Position numbers and translations under genes: made by a program. This document shows positions 53,446 through 63,692 of a DNA stretch of 64,000 nucleotides, in pieces. The notes under the pieces were generated by a model, which did no database searches, was not told the DNA's origin, and was given only the letters and a program-made list of their open reading frames with translations. The stretch spans positions 1 to 64,000 of the forward strand of contig NZ_JASITE010000023.1 of the NCBI RefSeq assembly GCF_030767025.1, in the 5' to 3' direction. The stretch is from Nocardia sp. CC227C (lineage in GTDB: Bacteria; Actinomycetota; Actinomycetes; Mycobacteriales; Mycobacteriaceae). Position 1 is the first letter of the stretch. Each line of letters starts with the position of its first letter.

Positions 53446-54348
53446 ATGACCGCACCGCTGCACCCGCTGCGCATCGCCGCCGCACCGATCTCCTGGGGAG
53501 TCTGCGAAGTTCCCGGCTGGGGCCACGTCCTCGACGCGCAGACCGTCCTGACCGAAATGGCCGCGCTCGGCATCACCGCCACCGAATTCGGGCCACCGGA
53601 CTATCTGCCCGCCGACCCGCTCGCCGTGCGCGAGCAACTCGGCGCGCACGGCTTGACCGCGATCGGCGGCTTCCTCGCGCTTCCCCTGCACCGCGAGTCC
53701 GACGCGGCGCTCGGCTTCGCCCGCGAGACGGCCACCCGCTACGCGCGGGCGGGTGCGGAGGTGCTGATCCTGGCGGCCGCCACCGGCCTCGACGGTTACG
53801 ACGAACGCCCCGCGCTCACCGACACCGAGTGGGACACCCTCGTCGACACCGCCGCAGCCATCGCGGCCATCGCCGCCGAGGCGGGTCTGCGCACCACTCT
53901 GCATCCGCATGTCGGCACGCATGTGGAGTCCGAGGCCGAGGTGGAGCGCTTCCTCGCTGACTCCGAACTACCGCTGTGCCTGGATACCGGCCACCTGCTC
54001 ATCGGCGGTACCGACCCGGTCGGTCTGGCCCGCCGCTACCCCGACCGCATCGGCCACATCCATCTCAAGGATGTTCGTCTCGACCTCGCCGATCAGGTGC
54101 GCGACGGCGCGCTGGAGTACAGCGAGGCGGTGCGACGGGGCATCTACGCCCCGCTCGGCGCGGGCGATATCGATATCGACACGCTGGTGCGGGAGGTCCA
54201 CCGCGCCGGTTATTCCGGCTGGTATGTGATCGAGCAGGACACGGCGCTGCGGCCCGGCGACACCGCGAGGACGCCGTCCCTCGACGCCGAACGCAGTCTG
54301 CGGTATCTGGCGGCCATCGGCTCCGCGCTCGCCGCCGCACGGATTTAG
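53446..54348 (+). CDS. iolE: IolE-like myo-inosose-2 dehydratase / sugar isomerase
   Basis: 300 residues, TIM-barrel of the AP-endonuclease-2 family: IAAAPISWGVCEVPGWGHVLDAQTVLTEMAALGITATEFGPPDYLP, TLHPHVGTHVESEAEVERFL, LCLDTGHLLIGGTDPV, HIHLKDVR, YVIEQDTAL. Metal ligands are the expected Glu, Asp and His. It dehydrates 2-keto-inositol. It is the first gene after the LacI-controlled promoter, with GAGGA 8 nt before the ATG. Confidence 0.9.
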   Translation: MTAPLHPLRIAAAPISWGVCEVPGWGHVLDAQTVLTEMAALGITATEFGPPDYLPADPLAVREQLGAHGLTAIGGFLALPLHRESDAALGFARETATRYARAGAEVLILAAATGLDGYDERPALTDTEWDTLVDTAAAIAAIAAEAGLRTTLHPHVGTHVESEAEVERFLADSELPLCLDTGHLLIGGTDPVGLARRYPDRIGHIHLKDVRLDLADQVRDGALEYSEAVRRGIYAPLGAGDIDIDTLVREVHRAGYSGWYVIEQDTALRPGDTARTPSLDAERSLRYLAAIGSALAAARI

Positions 54349-54366
54349 CCGGAAGTGAGGACGACG

Positions 54367-55356
54367 ATGTCTCAGCAGACCAGACCGCGACGGTGGCGGT
54401 GGCTACCGCTGGCGGCCGTCGCGGCGGCCGTGCTCGCGGCGTGTTCCGGCCCCGGGGCGGAGGTGGGAACCCAGACCCGCGCACCCGTCGAGGTCGGCAC
54501 CCTGGAGTCGGTCGCGTTCGTCACGCACGGCTCACCCGGCGACGCCTTCTGGAACGTGGTGAAGAACGGGGCCGAGGCCGCGGGCGACAAGTTCGGCGTG
54601 CGAGTCGAATACAACTCCTCCGGCGATCCGAGCCAGCAGGCCAAGCTCATCGACAATGCCGTGGCCCAGCGCGTGGACGGCCTGGTGGTCTCCATGGCCA
54701 ACCCGGACGCTCTGCGCGAATCGGTGGAAAAGGCGGTGGCGGCGGGCATTCCGGTGGTGACCATCAATTCCGGTGAGTCCGAGAGCGCCGAGTTCGGCGC
54801 CATCGGCCACGTCGGCCAGAGCGAGCGGCTGGCGGGCGAGGCCGCCGGAGCGCGGCTGAAGGACGCCGGAAAGACCAAGATGCTCTGCGTCATTCACGAG
54901 GCGGGCAATATCGGTGCGAACGAGCGTTGCGCGGGTGCGACCCAGGGTTTCGGCAATGCCGCCACCCTCCAGGTCGATATCAACAATCCCACCGACGCCC
55001 AGGCCCGGATCCGCGGCGCGCTGGAGGCGGACCGCTCCATCGACGCCGTGCTGACCCTGAACTCGCAGATCGCCGCCCGCGCGGTGGACGGCGCCCGGGA
55101 GGCGCGCTCGGATGCCGCCATCGCCACCTTCGATCTGAATACCGATGTGGTGGAGGCGATTCGGGCGGGCAGTCTGCTCTTCGCCGTCGATCAGCAGCAG
55201 TACGAGCAGGGTTATCTGCCGGTGGTGCTGCTGGAGCTGTACAAGACCAATCTCGATACCGTCGGAGGCGGGCGTCCGGTGCAGACCGGCCCGGCCTTCG
55301 TGGACGAATCCAATGTCGACGCCATCGGCGGCCTGGTCGCCCAGGGCACCCGGTGA
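54367..55356 (+). CDS. Sugar/inositol ABC transporter substrate-binding lipoprotein
   Basis: 329 residues. A lipoprotein signal with lipobox LAAC (Cys26) precedes a CUT2-type periplasmic-binding fold ([120 protein letters not shown]). The start is ATG 54367 with GAGG 6-7 nt upstream. Ligand by context: myo-inositol or related cyclitol. Confidence 0.9.
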   Translation: MSQQTRPRRWRWLPLAAVAAAVLAACSGPGAEVGTQTRAPVEVGTLESVAFVTHGSPGDAFWNVVKNGAEAAGDKFGVRVEYNSSGDPSQQAKLIDNAVAQRVDGLVVSMANPDALRESVEKAVAAGIPVVTINSGESESAEFGAIGHVGQSERLAGEAAGARLKDAGKTKMLCVIHEAGNIGANERCAGATQGFGNAATLQVDINNPTDAQARIRGALEADRSIDAVLTLNSQIAARAVDGAREARSDAAIATFDLNTDVVEAIRAGSLLFAVDQQQYEQGYLPVVLLELYKTNLDTVGGGRPVQTGPAFVDESNVDAIGGLVAQGTR

Positions 55357-55376
55357 GCACCGGTCGGGAGAACGAA

Positions 55377-56429
55377 ATGGCTGTTGTGACAAAGGAACCC
55401 GCAGGCTCCGCAGATCGGCAGGAGGACCGATCGCCGCTGACGCGGCGGCTCATCGTGCGGCCCGAGATCGGTGCCGCGCTCGGTGCGATGGTGGTGTTCT
55501 TCTTCTTTTCGGTGATCACGGACGAATTCCTCAGTCCGGGCGGCGTGGCGAACTGGCTCGACGACGCCTCCACGCTCGGCATCATGGCGGTGGCGGTGGC
55601 GCTGCTCATGATCGGCGGCGAGTTCGACCTGTCCGCCGGCGTGATGACCGCGTCCACGGCGTTGGTCACCGCGCTGCTGGCGGTGGAGCTCGGCTGGAAC
55701 GTGTGGTTCGCCCTGGCCGCCTCGCTGGTTTTCGCCCTCGCCGTCGGCGCGCTGAACGGCTGGGTGGTCATGCGCACCGGCCTGCCGAGCTTCATCGTCA
55801 CGCTGGGCACCTTCCTGGCGCTACAGGGCTTGAATCTCGGTGTGACCCGGCTGGCGACGGGCACCGTGCAGGTCTCGGGCATTCGCGGCGCCGACGGCTA
55901 CGAGTCGGCGGGCTGGGTGTTCGCCTCCACCACCGATATCGGCGACGCCCACATCCAGGCGTCGGTGGTGTGGTGGATCGTGCTGACCCTGCTGGCCGCC
56001 CTGCTGCTGGTGCGCACCCGCTTCGGCAACTGGATCTTCGCGGTGGGCGGCGCGCTGCCCAGTGCCCGCGCCGTCGGCGTGCCCGCCGTGCGCACCAAGA
56101 TCCTGCTGTTCATGGGCACCGCGTTCGCGGCCTGGGTGGTGGGCGCGTGCAATCTGCTGCGCTTCACCAGTGTGCAGGCGAATCAGGGGGTGGGACTGGA
56201 GTTCCAGTACATCATCGCCGCGGTGGTGGGCGGCTGCCTGCTGACCGGCGGCTTCGGGTCGGTGGTCGGCGCGGCCATCGGCGCGCTGATCTTCGGCATG
56301 GCCCGGCAGGGCATCGTCTACGCCAACTGGAACAGCGATTGGTTCATGCTCTTCCTCGGTGTGCTGCTGCTGTCGGCCGTCCTGGTCAACAATGCTTTCA
56401 AGAAGCAGGCGGAAAGGGTACGGCGATGA
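55377..56429 (+). CDS. Sugar/inositol ABC transporter permease
   Basis: 350 residues with about 8-10 membrane helices. [22 protein letters not shown] and [31 protein letters not shown] are CUT2 (RbsC-like) permease motifs. The start ATG has GGGAG 7 nt upstream, 20 bp after the binding-protein stop. The stop overlaps the ATPase ATG as ATGA. Confidence 0.92.
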   Translation: MAVVTKEPAGSADRQEDRSPLTRRLIVRPEIGAALGAMVVFFFFSVITDEFLSPGGVANWLDDASTLGIMAVAVALLMIGGEFDLSAGVMTASTALVTALLAVELGWNVWFALAASLVFALAVGALNGWVVMRTGLPSFIVTLGTFLALQGLNLGVTRLATGTVQVSGIRGADGYESAGWVFASTTDIGDAHIQASVVWWIVLTLLAALLLVRTRFGNWIFAVGGALPSARAVGVPAVRTKILLFMGTAFAAWVVGACNLLRFTSVQANQGVGLEFQYIIAAVVGGCLLTGGFGSVVGAAIGALIFGMARQGIVYANWNSDWFMLFLGVLLLSAVLVNNAFKKQAERVRR

Positions 56430-57211
56430 CCACCCCACTCATCGAGACCGTCGACATCGGCAAGAGCTACGGTGGCGTGGTGGCGCTGCGGGAGGTGTCC
56501 ACCGTGGTCCGGGCGGGCGAGGTCACCTGCGTGCTCGGTGACAACGGCGCGGGCAAGTCCACGCTCATCAAGATCCTGTCCGGGGTGCATCAGCACGATC
56601 GGGGCGAATTGCGGATCGAGGGCGCCGCGACCCGGTTCTCCTCCCCGCGTGAGGCTTTGGATCGGGGTATCGCCACCGTGTACCAGGATCTCGCGGTGGT
56701 GCCGCTGATGAGCGTGTGGCGCAATTTCGTGCTGGGCTCCGAGCCGACCAGGAACTACGGCCCGATCCGACTGCTGGACCGGCGCAAGGGTATGGAGATC
56801 ACCCGGCGCGCGTTGGACGATATGGGTATCGACATCCGCGATCTGGAACAGCCAGTCGGCACGCTGTCGGGCGGTCAGCGGCAGTGCATCGCCATCGCCC
56901 GCGCCGTGCACTACGGCGCGAAGGTGCTGATCCTCGACGAGCCGACCGCCGCGCTGGGCGTCAAACAGGCGGGCATCGTGCTGAAATACGTCGTGCAGGC
57001 CCGCGACCGCGGCCTGGGCGTCGTGCTGATCACCCACAATCCGCATCACGCCTATCCGGTCGGGGACCGGTTCCTGCTGCTCAAACGCGGCACCATGCTC
57101 GGCTCGTACGAGAAGAACGAGATCGAGCTGGCCGAACTCACCCGGCAGATGGCCGGTGGTGCGGAACTGGAAGCGCTGCAACACGAATTGGCGCGGGTGG
57201 TGTCGCCGTGA
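56426..57211 (+). CDS. Sugar/inositol ABC transporter ATPase
   Basis: 261 residues, single ABC domain (FrcA-like, not the double RbsA type). Walker [10 protein letters not shown] (38-46), Q-loop YQDLAVVP, signature LSGGQ (147-151), Walker B VLILDEP (167-173), H-loop ITHN. It pairs with the permease, whose stop it overlaps, and it overlaps iolC (GTGA). Confidence 0.93.
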   Translation: MTTPLIETVDIGKSYGGVVALREVSTVVRAGEVTCVLGDNGAGKSTLIKILSGVHQHDRGELRIEGAATRFSSPREALDRGIATVYQDLAVVPLMSVWRNFVLGSEPTRNYGPIRLLDRRKGMEITRRALDDMGIDIRDLEQPVGTLSGGQRQCIAIARAVHYGAKVLILDEPTAALGVKQAGIVLKYVVQARDRGLGVVLITHNPHHAYPVGDRFLLLKRGTMLGSYEKNEIELAELTRQMAGGAELEALQHELARVVSP

Positions 57212-58146
57212 CGGATCTGGAGGTGTTGACCGTCGGCCGGGTCGGGGTCGACCTGTATCCGGAGCAGAGCGGGGTGCCGCTGGCGCAGGTGCGGACGTTC
57301 GCGAAGTTCCTCGGCGGCACCGCCACCAATGTCTCGGTCGCCGCGGCGCGGCTGGGGCGGCGGGCGGCGGTGCTCACCAAGGTGGGACCGGACGGATTCG
57401 GCGACTACGTGCGCACCGCGTTGGAGGGTTTCGGGGTGTCGGCCCGCTATGTGTCGACCGCGCCCGACCTGCGCACGCCGGTGGTGTTCTGCGAGCTGAA
57501 TCCGCCCGCCGATCCGCCGCTGCTGTTCTACCGGCTGCCCACCGCTCCGGACCTCACCCTGACCGAGGACGAGATCCCCTGGGACGAGGTCGATTCCGTT
57601 CCGCTGCTGTGGGTGACCGGCACCGGTGTGAGCGCCGAGCCCGGGCGCCGCACCCAGCGCGAGATGCTGCGGCGGCGCGGCGGGCGCGGCCACACCGTGC
57701 TCGATCTCGACTACCGGCCCATGTTCTGGCCGGACGAGCACACCGCCCGCACCGAGATCGACTGGATGCTCGACCACGTGAACGTGGTGGTGGGCAATCG
57801 CACCGAGGCGCGGGTGGCGGTCGGCACCGACGATCCCGACGCGGCCGCCGATCGGCTGCTGGCCCGGGGCGTCGAGCTGGCCGTGATCAAACGCGGGGCC
57901 GATGGCGTGCTGGTGGCGACCGCGGACGCCCGCTCCACCGTGCCGCCCTGCCGGGTGGAGGTCGTCTGCGGTCTCGGCGCGGGTGACGCGTTCGGCGGCG
58001 CGCTGGCGCACGGCCTGCTGGCGGGCTGGGACCCGCACCGCATCGCCACCTACGCCAATGCCGCCGGGGCGCTGGTGGCCGCGCGGCTGGCCTGCGCCGA
58101 CGCCATGCCCACCGCGACCGAGATCGAGGAGCTGCTGTGCACCTGA
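57208..58146 (+). CDS. iolC: 5-dehydro-2-deoxygluconokinase (PfkB family)
   Basis: 312 residues. [46 protein letters not shown] is typical of IolC within the ribokinase family, and [17 protein letters not shown] is the catalytic anion-hole/Asp motif. It phosphorylates 5-dehydro-2-deoxy-gluconate. GTG 57208 overlaps the ATPase stop. Confidence 0.93.
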   Translation: MTDLEVLTVGRVGVDLYPEQSGVPLAQVRTFAKFLGGTATNVSVAAARLGRRAAVLTKVGPDGFGDYVRTALEGFGVSARYVSTAPDLRTPVVFCELNPPADPPLLFYRLPTAPDLTLTEDEIPWDEVDSVPLLWVTGTGVSAEPGRRTQREMLRRRGGRGHTVLDLDYRPMFWPDEHTARTEIDWMLDHVNVVVGNRTEARVAVGTDDPDAAADRLLARGVELAVIKRGADGVLVATADARSTVPPCRVEVVCGLGAGDAFGGALAHGLLAGWDPHRIATYANAAGALVAARLACADAMPTATEIEELLCT

Positions 58147-59030
58147 CCGACGAGCGCTGGCAGGAACTGCTGCGGGTGCGCGCCACCGACCCGGACGCGG
58201 TGCCGCGCGCCTACGCCGACCGCCGTCGCCGCGAACGGCTGCTGTCCGAGCGCGGCACCCTGTTCCTGGTGGCCGCCGATCATCCGGCGCGCGGCGCGCT
58301 GGGTGTCGGCCCGGATCGCACCGCCATGGCGGATCGGCGCACGCTGCTGGAGCGGCTGCTCATCGCCTTGGAGCATCCCGCCGTGGACGGCGTGCTCGGC
58401 TCGCCCGATATCGTCGAGGAACTGCTGCTGCTGGACGCCCTGCACGACAAGGTCGTGGTCGGCTCGATGAACCGCGGCGGTCTGGCCGGGGCGGATTGGG
58501 AGATCGACGACCGCTTCACCGGCTACGACGCCGAGTCACTGGTGAAGTTCGGCCTCGACGGCGGCAAAATGCTGCTGCGCCTGGTGGATTCGGACCGATC
58601 GACCGCGCCGACGTTGCACGCCTGCGCCCGCGCGGTGTCGGCCCTGGCCGCGCACGGGCTGATGGCCATGGTGGAACCGCTGCCGTATCGCCGCGACGAG
58701 TCCGGATCGCTGGTCATGTGCAAGGACGCGGCGTCGCTGCAGCGGGCCATCACGGTGGCGGCCGGGCTCGGGATCACCTCCGCGCACACCTGGCTGAAAA
58801 TCCCGGCCCCCGAGGATATCTCGGTGCTGGAGGCCACCACGCTGCCGGTGGTCGTACTGGGCGGCGTGCCCTCCGGCGACCCGGCCGCCGATCTGGAGTC
58901 CTGGGGTACCGCACTGCGCCACGAGGTGGTGCGCGGCCTGGTCGTCGGCCGCAGTCTGCTGTATCCGCCCGACGGCGACGTGGCCGCCGCCGTGGACGCG
59001 GCCGCCCGCACCCTGGGAGCCGCGAAATGA
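58137..59030 (+). CDS. Cgl0159-like (beta/alpha)8 aldolase of inositol catabolism
   Basis: 297 residues. FLVAADHPARGALGVGPDRTAMADRRTLLERLLIALEHPAVDGVLGSPDIVEELLLL, VVGSMNRGGLAG and GGKMLLRLVDSDRSTAPTL are motifs of the Cgl0159 group. In corynebacteria this protein is linked to inositol use and probably splits 2-deoxy-5-keto-gluconate-6-phosphate, replacing IolJ. GTG 58137 overlaps the iolC end by 10 bp. The exact reaction is inferred from position. Confidence 0.85.
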   Translation: MHLTDERWQELLRVRATDPDAVPRAYADRRRRERLLSERGTLFLVAADHPARGALGVGPDRTAMADRRTLLERLLIALEHPAVDGVLGSPDIVEELLLLDALHDKVVVGSMNRGGLAGADWEIDDRFTGYDAESLVKFGLDGGKMLLRLVDSDRSTAPTLHACARAVSALAAHGLMAMVEPLPYRRDESGSLVMCKDAASLQRAITVAAGLGITSAHTWLKIPAPEDISVLEATTLPVVVLGGVPSGDPAADLESWGTALRHEVVRGLVVGRSLLYPPDGDVAAAVDAAARTLGAAK

Positions 59031-59917
59031 GCACATTGCATCGTCCGTCCGGAACCCTCACCGAGGGCGCGGATCCCATCCTGCTCACCCCCGAGTCGGC
59101 GGGCTGGACCTACACCGGACTGCGGGTGCTGCGGCTCGCGCCCGGCGCACGGCGCACGGTGCACACCGGGGAGTTCGAGGCGTTCGTCCTACCGCTGGCC
59201 GGTTCCTGCACGGTGCGGGTGGACGGCGAGGTCTACGCCCTGGAGGGCCGGGACTCGGTGTTCACCCGGGTCACCGATTTCGCCTATGTGCCACGCGATG
59301 CCGAGGTGGAGCTGTCCACGGTCGCCGGGGTGGAGGCGGCGCTGCCGATGGCCCGTTGCACCCGCCGCCTCACCCCGAAATACGGTCCGGCCGAAGATGT
59401 CCCGGTCGAGGTGCGGGGCGCGGGCCGCGCCACCCGGCAGGTCGTCAACTTCGGCACCCCCGGCGTCTGGGATCACGCCGACAAACTCAATGCCTGCGAA
59501 CTGCTCACCCCCGACGGCAATTGGTCGTCCTATCCGCCGCACAAGCACGACGAGTCCACCGAATGCGAGGTCGCCAACGAGGAGATCTACTACTTCCGCA
59601 TCGCCGGGCCGGACGGAATCACGCCGTCGCCCATCGGTTTCGGCATGCACCGCACCTACACCGGCGACGGCGCCCTGGACGAGAACGTGGCGGTCCGCGA
59701 CGGTGACGTCTTCCTGGTGCCGCACGGCTATCACGGTCCGTGCATCGCCGCGCCCGGTTACCCCATGTACTACCTGAACGTGCTGGCCGGTCCCGCGGCG
59801 CAGCGGTCGATGGCCTTCTGCGACGATCCCGCCCATACCTGGGTGCGCGACCAGTGGCAACACCAGGCACCCGACCCGCGCTGCCCGCTCACCGACCACA
59901 AAGGTCGCATCGAATGA
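59027..59917 (+). CDS. iolB: 5-deoxy-glucuronate isomerase
   Basis: 296 residues. Bicupin: TVHTGEFEAFVLPLAGSCTVRVDG in the first cupin; PPHKHDESTECEVANEEIYYFRI, GFGMHRTYT and VFLVPHGYHGPCIAAPGYPMYYLNVLAG carry the metal-binding residues. It converts 5-deoxy-glucuronate to 2-deoxy-5-keto-gluconate. The ATG overlaps the aldolase stop. Confidence 0.96.
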   Translation: MSTLHRPSGTLTEGADPILLTPESAGWTYTGLRVLRLAPGARRTVHTGEFEAFVLPLAGSCTVRVDGEVYALEGRDSVFTRVTDFAYVPRDAEVELSTVAGVEAALPMARCTRRLTPKYGPAEDVPVEVRGAGRATRQVVNFGTPGVWDHADKLNACELLTPDGNWSSYPPHKHDESTECEVANEEIYYFRIAGPDGITPSPIGFGMHRTYTGDGALDENVAVRDGDVFLVPHGYHGPCIAAPGYPMYYLNVLAGPAAQRSMAFCDDPAHTWVRDQWQHQAPDPRCPLTDHKGRIE

Positions 59918-59927
59918 GGTTGTCCGC

Positions 59928-61772
59928 ATGAAACTCACCACCGCGCAGGCGCTGGTCGCCTGGCTCATCGCACAGCATTCGGAAACTCTCGACGGGCGCG
60001 AAGTGCCCATGTTCCCGGCGGTTTTCGCCATTTTCGGGCACGGCAACGTGCTGGGCCTCGGCACCGCACTGGAGGAGCGGCGCGATGTGATCCCGGTCTG
60101 GCGCGGACACACCGAACAGGGGATGGCGCTGGCCGCGGTCGGGCTGGCCAAGGCCACCCATCGGCGGCAGATCGGCGTCGCCACCTCCTCCATCGGCCCC
60201 GGGGCGCTCAATATGGTGACCGCCGCCGGGGTGGCGCACGCCAATCGGCTACCGCTGCTGTTGCTGCCGGGCGACACCTTCACCAGCCGCGCCCCGGACC
60301 CGGTCTTGCAGCAGGTGGAGCATTTCGGCGATCCGACCGTCACCGTCAACGACGCGTTCCGGGCGGTGAGCCGCTGGTTCGACCGCATCACCCGGCCCGA
60401 GCAGCTGTTGGCCACGCTGCCGCAGGTGGCGCGGGTGCTCACCGACCCGGCCGAGGCGGGACCGGTGACGCTGGCGCTGCCGCAGGACGTGCAGGCCGAG
60501 ACCTTCGACTTCCCGGAGCGGCTGTTCGAACCGGTGGTGCACCGGGTTCCGCGTCCGCGCGCGGATCGGCGCAGCCTGGAGGAGGCGGCCGCGGCGCTGC
60601 GGCGCTCGAAGCGTCCGCTCCTGGTGCTCGGCGGTGGGGTGCGCTATTCGGGGGCGGCGGCGCGGGCGCTGGAATTCGCTCGGCGGCATCGGATTCCGGT
60701 GACCGAAACCACCGCGGGACGCACCCTCGTCGCCCATGACGACCCGTTCTACGCCGGACCGCTCGGCATCACCGGTGCGGCGTCGGCCAATGCCATGGCC
60801 GGCCAGGCCGACGCGGTGCTCGCGGTCGGCACCCGGCTCCAGGATTTCACCACCGCGTCGTGGACGCTGTTCGATCCGGACGTGCGGCTCATCCATATCA
60901 ACGCGGCCCGCTTCGACGCGGTCAAGCACGGTGCGCTGGAGGTGGTCGGCGACGCCGATACCGCGCTGGAGGATCTGGCCGCGCATATGACCGGCTGGAA
61001 TGCCGATCCGGCCTGGAGCGCGCGAGCGGCGGCGGTGCGGTCGGAATGGGACACCCATATCGACAAACTGCGTGCCCCGACACCCGGCCCGCCCAGTTAC
61101 GCCCAGATCGTCGGCGTGGTGAACGAGCTCAGCACCGCCGACGACTACGTCATGACGGCCTCGGGCGGACTACCCGGCGAACTCGTCGGCGGCTGGCGGG
61201 CCTCCGGCGGTGAACCCACCATGGATGTCGAATACGGGTTCTCCTGCATGGGCTACGAGCTCGCCGGTGCGTGGGGTGCGGCCATGTCGCATTTCCGCGG
61301 TCTGGTCACCACCCTGCTCGGCGACGGCTCCTACCTGATGCTCAACTCCGAGCTGTTCTCCGCCGCGTTCGCCGGACATCCGCTGGTGGCCGTGGTCTGC
61401 GACAACGACGGGTACGCGGTCATCGGCCGCCTCCAGGAAGGGCAGGGCGGCGAGCCGTACAACAATTTCTACGCCGACTGCCGCAGCAACCATCCACGCC
61501 CGCCGCGCGTGGACTTCGCCCAGCACGCCCACGCCATGGGTTGCCTGGTGTTCACCGCGGGAGACCTGGTGCAGTTCCGGATGGCGTACAAGAACGCCCG
61601 CACCGCCGCCATGGCCGAGCGCCGACCGGCCGTGGTGGTGATCCGCACCCGGGCTGGTTCCTGGACCGAATCCGGGGCCTGGTGGGAAGTCGGTGTGCCC
61701 GAACATCTCTCCGGCCGCGACGCCTATGAGCAGGCCAAGCCGGGTCAGCTGCGGATCGCCCGCCGCCCCTGA
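59928..61772 (+). CDS. iolD: 3D-(3,5/4)-trihydroxycyclohexane-1,2-dione hydrolase
   Basis: 614 residues, ThDP-dependent enzyme of the acetolactate-synthase fold. GHTEQGMALAAVG has the catalytic Glu, and LLGDGSYLMLNSELFSA contains the ThDP-binding GDGS...N motif. It opens the inositol ring product to 5-deoxy-glucuronate. The ATG has GAGG upstream, 10 bp after iolB. This is the last clear iol gene of the operon. Confidence 0.95.
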   Translation: MKLTTAQALVAWLIAQHSETLDGREVPMFPAVFAIFGHGNVLGLGTALEERRDVIPVWRGHTEQGMALAAVGLAKATHRRQIGVATSSIGPGALNMVTAAGVAHANRLPLLLLPGDTFTSRAPDPVLQQVEHFGDPTVTVNDAFRAVSRWFDRITRPEQLLATLPQVARVLTDPAEAGPVTLALPQDVQAETFDFPERLFEPVVHRVPRPRADRRSLEEAAAALRRSKRPLLVLGGGVRYSGAAARALEFARRHRIPVTETTAGRTLVAHDDPFYAGPLGITGAASANAMAGQADAVLAVGTRLQDFTTASWTLFDPDVRLIHINAARFDAVKHGALEVVGDADTALEDLAAHMTGWNADPAWSARAAAVRSEWDTHIDKLRAPTPGPPSYAQIVGVVNELSTADDYVMTASGGLPGELVGGWRASGGEPTMDVEYGFSCMGYELAGAWGAAMSHFRGLVTTLLGDGSYLMLNSELFSAAFAGHPLVAVVCDNDGYAVIGRLQEGQGGEPYNNFYADCRSNHPRPPRVDFAQHAHAMGCLVFTAGDLVQFRMAYKNARTAAMAERRPAVVVIRTRAGSWTESGAWWEVGVPEHLSGRDAYEQAKPGQLRIARRP

Positions 61773-61878
61773 CCATCCGGTCCGGTGGCGGGCCCACCTC
61801 ACTCGGCGGCTACCGTAGTCGTGAAGTGAAATGCGCCGTGTGCGAAGTGTGGGCGGCGGGTGGTCCAGGGAGGTGCTT

Positions 61879-63105
61879 GTGGGTTCGCTGTGGCACGGCT
61901 TCGCCGATATGGGTGCGGTGGAGCGCGACGGAGCGTTCGTGGTGGCGCGCGGTGCGGGTGCGTACGTCTGGGACGAGGCCGGGAACCGGTATCTGGACGC
62001 CACCGCCGGGCTGTGGTTCACCAATGTCGGCCACGGTCGCCGCGAGATCGCCGACGCCGTGGCCGCCCAGCTGGGCGATATCGCGCACTACTCCAACTTC
62101 GGCGACCTGGCCTCCCCGGTGCTGCGGGAGCTGGCCGAGCGGCTGGCCGCCATCGCCCCGGTGCCGGGCAGCAAGATCTTCTTCACCTCCGGCGGCTCCG
62201 ACGGCATCGACACCGCCGCCAAACTGGCCCGCCGCTACTGGCACGAGCAGGGCAAGCCGGACAAGACCGTCATCGTGGGCCGTCAGAAGGCGTACCACGG
62301 CATGCACGTCGCGGGCACCGCGCTCGCGGGCATCCCGGTCAACCGCGAGGGCTACGGCGAGTTCATGGCCGATGCCCGCACCATCACCTGGGACGATCCG
62401 GCCGCCCTGTCCGCCCTCATCGCCGAACTCGGCGCGGACCGCATCGCCGCCTTCTTCGCCGAACCCATCATCGGCGCGGGCGGCGTCTACCTCCCGCCCG
62501 CGGGCTACCTCACCGAGGTGCGCCGCATCTGCCGCGAGAACGACATCCTCTTCGTCGCCGACGAGGTGGTCACCGGCTTCGGGCGCATCGGCGGATCCTG
62601 GTTCGCCTCTTCCCGTTTCGACCTCCAGCCCGACATCATGACCACCGCCAAGGGCCTCACCTCCGGCTACCTGCCCATGGGCGCGGTCTTCGTCGCCCCG
62701 CACGTCGCCGCCCCGTTCTTCGCCGGCGGCGTCTGGTTCCGCCACGGCTACACCTACGGCGGCCACGCCGCCTCCGCCGCCGCGGCCATGGCCAACCTCG
62801 ACATCATCGAGCGCGAACACCTGCTCGACGCCAGCAAGAACCTGGAATCCCTGCTGCACGAACACTTCTCGCCACTGTTGGCGCACCCGAAGGTCGCCGA
62901 GGTCCGCAGCGGCCTCGGTGCGGTGGCGGCCGTGCAGCTCGCCGACCCGGCCGCAGCCCTGGCCATGGTGAAAACCCTGCGCACCCATGGCGTCTCGACC
63001 CGAGCGGCGGGCCAGGGCGCGCTCCAGATCTCGCCCACCTTCGTCATCACCGAACAGCAGGTCGCGGAGATGGCGGCGGCCTTCGCCCGCGCACTGGACG
63101 CCTGA
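61879..63105 (+). CDS. Class III (omega-amino acid type) aminotransferase
   Basis: 408 residues. PLP-Lys258 lies in TTAKGLTSGY, with FFTSGGSDGIDTAAKLARRYW and AFFAEPIIGAGGVYLPPAGYL, DEVVTGFGR upstream. GTG 61879 has GGGAGG 5 nt before it; the frame extends to 61831. Function could be beta-alanine or gamma-aminobutyrate:pyruvate transamination. Since iolD/iolB end in malonate semialdehyde, a beta-alanine link is attractive but unproven. It follows iolD by 106 bp and may be a separate unit. Confidence 0.85.
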   Translation: MGSLWHGFADMGAVERDGAFVVARGAGAYVWDEAGNRYLDATAGLWFTNVGHGRREIADAVAAQLGDIAHYSNFGDLASPVLRELAERLAAIAPVPGSKIFFTSGGSDGIDTAAKLARRYWHEQGKPDKTVIVGRQKAYHGMHVAGTALAGIPVNREGYGEFMADARTITWDDPAALSALIAELGADRIAAFFAEPIIGAGGVYLPPAGYLTEVRRICRENDILFVADEVVTGFGRIGGSWFASSRFDLQPDIMTTAKGLTSGYLPMGAVFVAPHVAAPFFAGGVWFRHGYTYGGHAASAAAAMANLDIIEREHLLDASKNLESLLHEHFSPLLAHPKVAEVRSGLGAVAAVQLADPAAALAMVKTLRTHGVSTRAAGQGALQISPTFVITEQQVAEMAAAFARALDA

Positions 63106-63131
63106 GGCGCAGCCACACCGCTCTCGACCGC

Positions 63132-63692
63132 TCACAGCGGGATGACACGCAGTACGGTCGGCAGGCGTTCGGGCGTGTAGGTGTCGGCGATCGCCACTCC
63201 GGCGGCAAGGAACAGCCGTACCGCTCGGGGCAGGTGGTCGGCCGAGGTGATCAGCACGGCGTCGCGGCTGCCGAGTGCGGTGAGGACGGCGGCCGTGAAC
63301 GCGGCGTTCTCCACCGTGGAGCCCGCCCGGGGTTCGAGGTGAATACGGTCCGGGCGCAGGCCGCGCTCGCGCAGCCAGGCGGCCATCGCGTCCGCCTCGC
63401 TCACCCCGGCCCGGGGGTTGCCGCCGGTGACGACGATCGGGGAGGCGGGGGACAGCAGGGCTCCTATGTAGGCGGCCCGTAGCCGCTCGATCAGGGGCGG
63501 GCGCATGGTGCCGTCCGGCAGCAGCCCGTAGCCGAGCACCACCAGTGCCGTCCGCGGACCGTACGCGGTGGGCAGCCGGACCTGCTCGGCGGCTGCTCCC
63601 GGAGCGGACGTGAGCACTGCCGCGGCGACCACGAGGGCCGCCACGCCGGAGCACAGGGTGCGTCGGATGCGACGAAGTTGTGAACAGCGCAT
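63132..63692 (-). CDS. DUF218 (YdcF/ElyC-like) exported protein
   Basis: 186 residues. A signal peptide (MRCSQLRRIRRTLCSGVAALVVAAAVL) precedes the DUF218 domain with ALVVLGYGLLPDGTMRPPLIERLRAAY, VVTGGNPRAGVSEADAMAAWLRERGL, EPRAGSTVENAAF and ITSADHLPRAVRLFLAAG. E. coli ElyC of this family affects peptidoglycan and lipid-carrier homeostasis. I start at ATG 63692 (GGAG 5 nt upstream), not the upstream in-frame ATG. Confidence 0.85.
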   Translation of the reverse strand: MRCSQLRRIRRTLCSGVAALVVAAAVLTSAPGAAAEQVRLPTAYGPRTALVVLGYGLLPDGTMRPPLIERLRAAYIGALLSPASPIVVTGGNPRAGVSEADAMAAWLRERGLRPDRIHLEPRAGSTVENAAFTAAVLTALGSRDAVLITSADHLPRAVRLFLAAGVAIADTYTPERLPTVLRVIPL

